Source: Camarhynchus parvulus
Lineage: Eukaryota > Chordata > Aves > Passeriformes > Thraupidae
Assembly: GCF_901933205.1 (NCBI RefSeq)
Contig: NC_044597.1
Span: 1-64,000, forward strand
Length of the DNA stretch: 64,000 bases
Reading direction: 5' to 3'
Part shown: one piece after another, positions 54,746 through 64,000 of the stretch
Layout of the letters: every line of letters begins with the position of its first letter
Position numbering within the stretch: position 1 is the stretch's first letter
Notes under the pieces: generated by a model
The model's database searches: none
Seen by the model: the letters and a program-made list of their open reading frames with translations, nothing else
Told to the model about the DNA's origin: nothing
Translations under genes and position numbers: made by a program

Positions 54746-57700
54746 AATGAAACATTTCATTTCACTGAAAATACTTTTAAAATCATGTCAAGTGAGAAAA
54801 TAAGCAAAAATCTAGACAGGGCTGATTCTGGCTGGCCAAAGCTCAGGCTCCTTATGCTGGTGCTGGTGTTTCTCCAGCTGGAACTGGCCTGATCCCGACC
54901 TGGACAGTGGGAGACCAACTCATCTTCCACCAAACACCTTCTCCCCATGCCAGCACCACCCATGCCACACCCAGCCCATTGCTTTCCCCTCCCCACCTAC
55001 AGTGAGGGCAGTGAAGTCCCTCCAGCACCAGGGCTCTGGGGGTCTTTAAGCAGGTTTGGGTGATGTAGCATCAGTGCTGTGACCCACTGGAGCAGGATGA
55101 GGCCTCCCTGGGGCCTGATACCACAGTGGCTCCTCTGCAAGCAGCCAAACACCAGTGCTTTGCTCCTTAGAACAGAAAAGCTGCTCTACTATGAGCATCA
55201 CCACAGAGAGCATCAGCAACAGGACACCTGTGAGCCCTGTCTTGCAAGAAAAAATTAGTATCAGGTTGGAAAAGCCCTGGAGCAGCTCAGGAATCGGTGT
55301 CAGGGTGCTCAGTGCCACACTGGGGCTGGCAGCACCACGCAAGGGCCACACTCACGAGTGGTCCTGCAGTGGCACCGCATTCAAGGAAGCCATCCAGACT
55401 GGAGGGGGCAGGCCCAGGGCCAGAGAACCACAAAATACCATTTTACTCTAAAAAGAGAAGAGCTGGAGGTAGGAAATTATAGGCTACGGGATTTGGGCAG
55501 CTCCTGCATGTTGCAAGCAGCTCAGCCCCTTGGCTCAAAGAAGGCAGGAGAGGCCACGCAGCGTGTCCCCAGTGTCTGCAGGACCATGGAGGAATGGGAA
55601 AGCTCCAGCACCAGCTCAGCCCTGGCATCCCCCTCAGTTCTTCCAGCAAAACTGCTCGCTGTGCATTGCTGGGGAGGAGCTGGGGAGGATGACCCGCATG
55701 AGCTCAACACAAGGCAGCAAAGCTGTGTTTCATCAAAAATACACCTTTCTTTCCCTTATTTCTATGCAATTGGGAATTGACTGGGTCCGTGGTGTCCATG
55801 ACATTGGCAGTGGTGCTTGGATAAGCTCCTGGGCACTGAAAGGAGCATTCAGCATTCCTGACCCCAGGATAGATGTTTAGTTGGGTGGGAGGAGGCAAGT
55901 TTGGATCAATGAATCCCTTTCCCCAAGCTGGTATTCTGCAGAGCAAACCCAATCCTTGCAGGAGGTGGCTCCAGAGGAGCATCCCAAAGAGACTGGGAAT
56001 GTCCCCATCCCTTTCACGACCTGCTGTCCTGCATTACCCTCAGTAGCCATGGCACAGCTATGGCTAACTCCTTTCAGAGATGTTCCTCAGGTTTTGGTAC
56101 CCACCTGTGGACCTGAAATCACACAGGCAGAACTTTCCAAACGCCCCCCAGTTATGCAAACCAAATCACATCAACACCTGCAGATCCTTCCCAAAGAGGG
56201 GCTGCCCTCTGGCACAGGACAAAGAGCACTGGAAAACACAATCCTGCTGGATGATCTGCCTGAAATCACCAAAATTAAACTAGGGCTGGTATTGGCACAC
56301 TCTGTCCCTCCCTCCTGCATCCTCCCTCTTTTGAGCACGGCCAGCTTGGAGCAGCTCTAACCCATCACATCCTGGTCCTCCTCCTCTGTGGAGGACTTGT
56401 GAATGCAAAGCAAATTCCCACACACTTCCATCAAGGATGGTGTCTTGCTCCAGCCATGCAGCCACTGGGATGCTGCCTTCAGCCTACTGGTGGGATCACA
56501 GAAAGCAGCTGGTGCTATAAGGCAGTGTGATGGTGGGGACAGGGGGAACTGGGACTGAAAGCAGAACACTGGCTCTGCCAGCAGAAACACTCTCCTCACC
56601 CACGTGGGAAATACTGTGTGCTTATGCCTGAGCACCACAGGAGAAATTGGCCTTGGCACTGGTGGCCGAACACTGCAGGGATGGAGAAGCTGCCATCTTT
56701 TGAGGCAGCCCTCAAGGGAGCTTTTACACCCTGTGCTGGCTCCAGGTTCTTTTTCTTACTCAAAAAAATCAAGTTCTTGGCCAGCAGGAAGCCTGAACTG
56801 AAGGAACTCAGCTCAACCCTTTCCACAACAGCTTTACCATCCTCAAGCAAATATGGAAAACTGCACAAACTTTCAGCTGTTTTGGGGACTGTGGGCAGCA
56901 CTGGATGAGAGAGGCCACAAGGACAATGGACAGAGAAAGCCCTGCAGCACAGCATGGATGGGCATCCTTGGCATCACCCAGCACCAAGCACATTCCAGCT
57001 CAGCCACCCACAACACCCAGAGCATCCCTGCTCCATTGCATTTGCCACCCTCCTATCACCAGCAGGGAGCAAATTCAAAAAAGGACCCCAGCCCCAGTTA
57101 TCCTGGACTGGAGCAGCTCCAGGGCTCTGGCTTCAGTTACAACTGAAAGCAAATGCTGTCCCCAACATGTCAGTGCTGCGAGGCTTTGATAGCACATCCC
57201 TGCCAGCCCCTGCCACCTCTCTGGCTCCTCTGTGAGGGTGATCATGGCACCGTGTGATGCCAGAGCCTCTTGCAAACCTCTGGAACTCAGCCCTGCCCTG
57301 CAGCTGCCCTGGGAAAGGTGCTCCCTGCCCTTGTTCTCACTCAAGGTTCCCCTTTATGTGGGATGTCCCAGAAAACACAGCTCCAAGTTGCTTGTGCAGG
57401 AGGCTGAACACCTCCGGAGCCACAGGGACGGATCCCTCTCGGAGATTCCTGTGCTGCAGGCACATGCTGGATATGATTTGCTCCAAACCAGCTGGTAAAG
57501 GCAGCAAAGCCTTGAAGCCCGCAAGGTGCCCTAGCCATGCCAGCAAACAGGGTGCCACTGGCACTCTGAGACTCATGAGCTCCATCAGGGGCTGCAGCCC
57601 TCTGTGCTTACTAACACCTTTGTTTGGATTTGTGAGCCCAGGAAAAGGTTTTACCTGTAATGTCCTGCAGCAAGAAACCCACCCTTCACTTGCAAGGTGA

Positions 57701-58014
57701 AGAAAGAAATCCCCGTTTCAGCCTGAACCTCCTCATGTAATTTTTCTCACCTGCCAGCAAACAGGGCATAGCAGCCCCAAGCCACCTACTCCAAACCACC
57801 ATCTTTTCAGCCCATTTTTGCAGCCCAAGGGTGAGCAGTGGCTCTGAAACCCACATGGTCCTGATGAGTGAAAAACTGTGGAAACCGGGAACTCATTCAC
57901 AATAAACATGGTGAGGATGCACCAAGTATGGGGGAAAGATCAGCAGCAGAGAAGAAAAATTCCCCTGAAATTAAAAAAAAAAAAAAACATAGAAAAATAT
58001 GACCAAAAAATGCA

Positions 58015-58382
58015 GTCAGGCTGGAAGAGCTGCGGTTGTTCAGCCTGGAGAAGTTTCCGGAGAGACCTTAGAGCTCCTTCCAGTGCCTAAAGGGGCTCCA
58101 GAAGAGCTGGACAGGGACTTTCGACAAGGGCCTGGAGTGACAGGACAGTGGTTTTAAGCTGGAGGAGGGCAGAGTTAGATGGGAAGAAATTCTTCCCTGT
58201 GAGGGTGGAGTGGCCCTGGCACAGGTGGCACAGGTTGCCCAGAGAATCTGTGACTGTCCCACCCCGGGGAATGTCCAAGGCCTGGCTGGATGGGGCTTAA
58301 AGCAGTCCATACTAGTGGAAGGTGCCCCTGGGTCTTTAAGGACCCTTTCAACCCAAGCCATTTTGGGACTCCACAAAGAACC
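58015..58382 (+). mobile_element. CR1 LINE 3' fragment (about 370 bp)
   Basis: It starts with AGGCTGGAAGAGCTG and TTCAGCCTGGAGAAG, continues with GGGAAGAAATTCTTCCCTGT and AGGTTGCCCAGAGAA, and ends near TTTCAACCCAAGCC. This is the usual order of the CR1 3' end. It is the longest CR1 remnant in the window and lies antisense to MRC2. Confidence 0.92.
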
Positions 58383-59022
58383 AAAAATCATTGCTCACGG
58401 AACACAGGAGAGTTTCACCTGACAGAGCATCAGCTAGGCCTAGCTTGCACAGCCCTGAGGAAGAGAAGGAACTGCTGGAATGGGGAGACACCAGCCCGAC
58501 AATTCACCTTCCAGTGACATTTGGGAGGGCAGGACCCCAGGGCTGCCCCTGACCATGCCCAGACAGTTCTGCTGAGGGATACACCAGGGTCACAGAAAAG
58601 TCCCAACTCCATCTTGAATTTCGTATTACTGGACAAATTATTCCTCTGGAGGAAAATTCCCTTGCTGGAGAGAAGTTCCCAGCAAAGTCCAGCTCCAGCA
58701 GTCAGCCCAGGCATGGCTGATGCCTACAGTCTTGGTGTGGAGAAGAGCAAAAAGCATAGCCACTGCCATGAAGAGCACCAATTTTGAGCCAAAGGAAAGA
58801 AGCCTGTGCATCCTTCTATGGGCTGGGAATGGGAAACAGTGATAAAAGCATCAGCTGTGCCCATGGGAGCTCCCAACAGCAGAGCTTGAGCACCCCTGCT
58901 GCCAGCGATCATGGGACACAAGAGCATTCCCAGCCTGTAGGAGGGACATCACAGCTCTACCTCACCTCCAGCTGCCTCTGACATCGGTAACTCCATGCAA
59001 CTCCAGAAAGAGGAACTTCAGA

Positions 59023-59044
59023 CTTAAAAAAAAAAAAAAAAAAG
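59023..59044 (+). repeat. poly(A) tract
   Basis: About 19-20 consecutive A residues follow CAGACTT. No retrocopy could be recognised upstream of it. Confidence 0.9.
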
Positions 59045-60608
59045 GAAGGAAATGCAGTCGTTCCGGCAGGCCCAAGATACATCTGGCTCAAGAAAGGCAC
59101 CAGTCCTGTCTGCTCCAGAGCTGAGAGCAGACACAACCCCCACCCCTGACACTCCAAAATTAGAGGTTTACAGCAAATGAGCAAAGATGCCCAACATCCC
59201 ACAGCACAACCCTGAGGCTAGGCTGGGGCCAGACTCGCCAGAAGCAGCTCTGGGTGCTCCAAGCCAAGCTCCAGAATAAATGAGGGTGGTTGTTGTTTTG
59301 TTTTAAAAACAGACCTCAGGGAGTTAAGGACCTCTTGCTACAAAGAAGAAAGTGAAGCTTCTGATAGTTTGGCTATGGAGGGTATGGAGAGGCTGGATGT
59401 GCTCTTGGAGCTGAGAAACTCCTCTTGGCTGGCCCAGCAGACAGAGAGTAACTGTTGTTTATATGGTAGGAGCTGTATGTGATGAGCTCCTTACTTGGCT
59501 GCAACGATGACGGCTACCTACCACCCTGCTTGCTCCTGCTGTCTCATAAAGGTTTCGGAAAGCGGCCCCATACCTCACTTCAGCCTCTCTGCGGACATTA
59601 AGAAGCCCATTCTCCCAACATCCTGCCTGGGTCACAGATGAATGAATGCATTCCAGAAGGGATGCTTGTCCCTTGGCAGCCCAAGGGACTCACCACAGCA
59701 GTGGCCACAAGGGAGACAATAGCCCCAGAATCTGCCCTCCAGTACCCAGCAAAGGACAGAAGGATGGAAATTTTCTCCAATTTCTCCCTAGACCTGGCCC
59801 AGGCTCCAGCCCTGCAGCAGCTGCATTCACCCAGAGGTTCTGACCAGAGGAATGCAGGGACATGAAGGCAGCACTATCCTTCGAATGGGCTCCAGCCAGG
59901 ATGGAGGAGTGCAATGGATTCCACCAAGAACATAGTGGGAGATGCAAAGGCTCTCTCCCAGGACACTCACCCCTGAGCACTGCTCTGGCCCCATATCCTC
60001 TGACTGTCCCCATTCCCTCAACCACCAGCACCCCAGACCCCCAGGACAGCAAAATGGCCAGTGGTGTGATGTTACATGCAGGACAGCCCTGACATGTCCT
60101 CATAGACAAGGTGCTTCCAGCACAGCTGGCAGAGGACTTATCAAATATTTCAAAACTACTAAAGAAACTATCCCCAAAATTATGAAAGATCCATAGATTT
60201 CTTCTCTATTGTTTTTCCAGTACCACTCCTAATGTTACTTCCCTGAGCAGTGGTATCACTGTCTCTGGACAGGGACACCCCTATTCACCAAACCTAAGAA
60301 CATTCACACTACCAGGGTGTCTCTGGTGTCCCACATACATATATATTTTTTAATTAAAATTATATTTACCATGAAACTTCCCACTGGCTGCCCTTTATCT
60401 GCCTCATGCCCAGCACTTCCAGACCAGGAATTACTGGGGTAATGGGGCCTTTACTACAGAGCCCCAAGCTGCCATGTCGGGATTCAGACAGAGGAATGGG
60501 AAAAGTCAATCTGTCCATTCCACCTATGCACCATCCTGCAAACAAGGCTGTTTTAGATGGAAAATCCCATATGCGTCCCTATTGCGACATCACAAAGTGC
60601 AGTGGAGA

Positions 60609-60700
60609 AGTGGAGGAAGACAGACATCCCCATTTCTTCTGGGAGTTCCAGCATTGACCCAGCTTTGTGTCCAAAATTATGTCAGAGGCCCCTTCCCCAG
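60609..60700 (+). repeat. dispersed 92-bp repeat, copy 2
   Basis: The partner of 54511-54602 in the same orientation, 6.1 kb away. Both copies keep the same length without indels. Confidence 0.85.
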
Positions 60701-63399
60701 TAGTATAATTTCCCCATGGAAAATACTCTGTGCCCCCTGAAGCCACCAAACCTTTGCTCCCAGACTAAAGAGTGCTCCCAGGAATTTGCAAGTCAATCCA
60801 CTAATCATCTTCTAATCCTTAAGAAATTACAGATGGGCTCTTGAAGAACAAGAGCATTGGTGTGGGTCTCTTTTGGGCTTCAAGCAATCTTAGGAATGAG
60901 AAAAATGTTGATGCTCTGTGAGCTGTGCACAGTTCAGATTAATTAACATCCTGCTCCTCACTGTATGTGAAGAAACAAATATTACAAATTGCTTAAACAA
61001 CCGATCAGGAAATGCTAGCTTAGGCTGGGTTGGAGTGGGTGGGAGGGCAGCTACCACTCCCCCTCCCACTCAAGATCCAGCCACATTCATGGAGCTGATT
61101 GGAGCATGATGATCTAGTGTGCAACAGAGCTGGACCAAAGCCTGCTTCCCTGCTCCAAGCACCCACTGAGTCAATGGGACCAGAGCCTCTTGCGATAGAT
61201 TTATCATCTGGAAAAAAATATTTAGTACAGAGGGATGATAACACTCTCAGCACACATTTGCTTTGATTTTGGGGCCAAATGTTTCCTTGGAAAACACTTA
61301 CGGAAGTAATACTTAAAGAGAGTGCCTCTGCCTGCAGGGAAAGGTGCAAAATCCAGCCAGAGAGAAAACGAAACCAGAGAGAAAAATCTGCAACGTGGCT
61401 TTAACCATCACCAAGACTTCAATGCCTGAAAATGCCTTTGCACACGCTGTCAAGGAGCACCTCCCCATGGGAAACCACCTGGGGTCCCCATACCAGCTGG
61501 GTGGCTTTAGGGGAAGAGGACAGTTTTGCAGTTCAACAGTTTTGCACGGAAAGGTTAAATGAAATCTCTTTTCACTCTTGTCACCCCCATCCCCAAGCCT
61601 GCTGCCAAGTCCCAGTGCTGCTGTGGCTGCAAATGGTGGGGAGGTGAGGTCTCCACTGTCCCTTGTGCCCTGCCAGGTTTTAGCTCTGACCCCTTTTTCT
61701 GCTCCCAGTCTGAAGAAGATCGAGATATAATTTCTTGGGACTGCATTTGCCATTCAGCAAGCTATTTCCATTATGAAAGGGGAAAATGGGGGGGAAATTC
61801 ATGTAAAGGCTGCTCTGTTTGCTCTACAGGCTGTAACTTCTTTCCAGGTCCCTTTTGCATTCTCTCTTACTCCACAGCTGACATGGCAGGACCTACACTG
61901 AGCACTGGATAGGCGGGAAGTCGATCCAGCACCAAGTCCTCGCATTGAGATAAGGACCTTGTCCTGCCTGCAGCCATGGCAGGATGGCAGCTGCTGCCTC
62001 AGTTTCCCTGAGAAGGTATGTGGGTGCCCACATAACGCTGCACAGATGGGTGAACTGAAGGAGATATTCCAGCAGGGAGCCCCAAACCCCCAGCCAAGAG
62101 CTCTGCTCCACCTTTCTGGCTATCCTGGAGGTGAGGGTTTGGCACAAACCTCTCAAAGAAGCAAGAGCTCCCCAGGGGAATCAATGCTTGTCTGCTGGGC
62201 TGGCCCCCACTGAAAGCGTCCTTGTGAACAAGGAACTCTTGGGACTATTCCATCCTGATCCCAAACTCCCAGTAAGGTTCCTCTCTGAGCTGCAATCCAA
62301 GCTGGTGCTGGGGGATCCTGGATGTGGCACCTCCATTGGTGCCATCCTCTGCCCCCTTCATCCACCAGGTCTGAAACAGGGCTGATGCAGGGCAGGAGCA
62401 GCTGTAAGTGGAGATGGGGAGGAGAAAGAGCTGAGGGTGCTCAGCACTAGCAAGGCATGAGTGACATGGCCCTGCGGGCTGGCGGCCGCTGAAAGCCGCC
62501 TTGTTCCTCGCCCAGGCCCAGCATGGGGTCGGCTGCCACCGCTCCCGCCCCACGGCCAGGATAGAGGTGCCTCTGTCCTCAGAACTGCCAGACTTGGATC
62601 CCACTGACATTTTTTGGGATGAAACAGCCAGAATCAGCCTGTAAAGGTAGAAAAACCTTGCTGAAATGAAATAACCCCCTAAAAGCCCACAGAAGGAGGA
62701 ATTCACAGCCCTCAAGTAAATTATGGGGAGGTCTAACAGGAATTCAGCTGTGAAAAGTCCAGCTGAGATGTCTACAAACAGCAGAAACCCTGACCGCTCT
62801 TCCAAGTGCCCCAGGGTACAGGGGTCTCTTTTCCCATTGCCTCCTACTTTCTCCATCTCCCAGCCAAGCAGTTTCTCCTCTGATGCCAGAACTGACCCCT
62901 TACTTGGCACGGGATTGCTGCCCGCTGTCATCAAGTCCAGGTTTGCCCCTTGAGTGAGGCATCTCAGCCCCAGGCACTGTGAAACGGAGGGGAGAGGGGA
63001 AAGCCCGGGGGGCACAAGGGGAGATGGGAGAGGGGATCAGTGTGTTCCTATGCTGCCACTTTCAAATCTGCTTTGGATTTGCTAAATGTGCTCTGACAAA
63101 ACAGGCCAAGGGATTACAGTTATTCTCAGGCAAAAGTAGCCAATTTTGCTTTCTTTTCAAATCTTAAAATTTTCTGAATAGAGCCAAAATAATTCAAGGA
63201 AGTCCCAAAAGCAGTTCTTTAGTTCTAGGCTAGATTGTCTTGGGATGAAAAGGGTCTCAAACGGCAATTTCAGGGGCCATGAAGAGGAGCCTCCAATGTC
63301 TGGCTCATAGTGCCTTCAGAAGGTTAAAAAAAGATAAAATACAACCCGTTGACTTTATTGTGAAGACTTACTAGAAGAAAAAAAAAAAAGTTTGCAAAT

Positions 63400-64000
63400 A
63401 CACACTCGGGCCCCGATCCGATCAAAAAAAGATTTTGTGAAAATCTTTTTCATAAGATTAACACGTCGGGAGAGGGGAGTGGGTCAGGATGGGAGAGGGC
63501 GGCAAGCTCCAACAAACCCCTTCGGCCCCTTCCCGACCTCCCGCTCCGCGAACTGCCCTCCCCGGAGAGACAAAGGGCCGGAGAGGGGCTGCGGAGTGCA
63601 GCGGGCTGGGGCCGCCCTAGGCCCAGGAGCCCCCCTGGCCCCCCTCGCGGCCGCGAAAGCGTTTCCGCCGGCCTCGGCCGGCGCTGCGTGGCCGCTCGGC
63701 GCGGGGAGTTAAACTCAAGAGTGATAAAAGGAAGTGAAAACGCGGCGGAACGGGGAGACACGGTGCGACCAAACTGCAGAAAACAAAACGCGGCGGAAAG
63801 CACCACGACCGGAGAGGGATGGAGTAAAACAAACCGTAGTAAAAGCAAATAAAACATTCCACAAGGAAATAAGCCACAGCGATGTGATCCGCGTTAGAGC
63901 GAGGCGGCCCTCCCCGCCCTGCGCGCCGCCGCCGGGGTCCCGCCACCCACTCCCCGGGGGAGCCCGGCCGGGGGGGCGTCCCCCAGCCCTGGTCTGGCTC
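63400..64000. promoter_or_regulatory. CpG-rich region at the right edge, possible promoter island
   Basis: CpG frequency is high at 63470-63720 and again at 63880-64000, with GC-box-like GGGGCGG and CCCCGCCC variants, and it continues past the window edge. Its position upstream of MRC2 exon 2 makes an MRC2 promoter or first-exon island plausible, but another gene's promoter is equally possible. No signal-peptide exon with a phase-1 donor was recognised within it. Confidence 0.45.

Larger units (their letters stand above)
53229..63399 (-). other. MRC2: probable MRC2 intron 1 (part); exon 1 not found
   Basis: The acceptor CCCCAG directly precedes exon 2. Upstream, no exon encoding a signal peptide followed by a phase-1 donor could be recognised. 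The stretch holds a CR1 copy, A-rich tracts, a 92-bp dispersed repeat pair and a small CpG cluster near 62465-62560. Mammalian MRC2 has a long first intron, so this is plausible. Confidence 0.55.

Noticed and set aside
63450..63857. Minus-strand frame with a hydrophobic N-terminus as the MRC2 signal-peptide exon
   Set aside because: The hydrophobic start is followed by a long arginine/proline-rich stretch, and no phase-1 donor lies at a sensible distance. It does not resemble any MRC2 start.

Overview
This window looks like nuclear DNA from a bird, most likely a songbird (passerine). It holds one multi-exon vertebrate gene on the minus strand. It also carries CR1 LINE tails, a tRNA-Ile-headed SINE of the TguSINE1 type known from zebra finch, and many avian endogenous-retrovirus LTRs. 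Family names for repeats are from memory and were not checked against a library.

Layout. Positions 1-9272 are a retroviral graveyard. A minus-strand provirus leaves the window on the left; its 5' LTR is 1389-2017 and its primer site matches initiator tRNA-Met. Two solo LTRs of the same family follow (6174-6789 and 7878-9272). One sits inside an older LTR (5748-7674), and the other is split by a younger LTR (8279-9056). Positions 9273-31355 contain no gene I can support. They hold solo LTRs with clean target-site duplications (13124-13416, 16032-16417, 22004-22386), a CpG-rich block (17980-18610), a CCCTAACCACTA-type minisatellite, AT-rich tracts and CR1 fragments. Positions 31356-53228 carry MRC2 (Endo180/uPARAP) on the minus strand. 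Exons 2 to 29 can be placed with GT-AG introns and one consistent reading frame: ricin-type CysR domain, fibronectin type II domain, eight C-type lectin-like domains, transmembrane helix and endocytic tail. Exon 1 (signal peptide) was not found. It lies either in 53229-64000 or beyond the right edge, where a CpG-rich region begins (63400-64000).

The most striking object is a complete ERV-L type provirus (31970-38487, plus strand) in the last MRC2 intron. It has two 677-bp LTRs, a 5-bp target-site duplication, a lysine-type primer site and a polypurine tract. It landed inside a TguSINE1-like SINE. Its gag-pro-pol frame runs about 4.55 kb without an indel, yet holds about 39 in-frame stops. Most are TAG, of the kind made by G-to-A change in TGG. 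The stops are concentrated toward the 3' end, and the only three LTR-LTR differences I see are also G-to-A in a GG context. This is the footprint expected of cytidine deamination during reverse transcription (APOBEC-type hypermutation).
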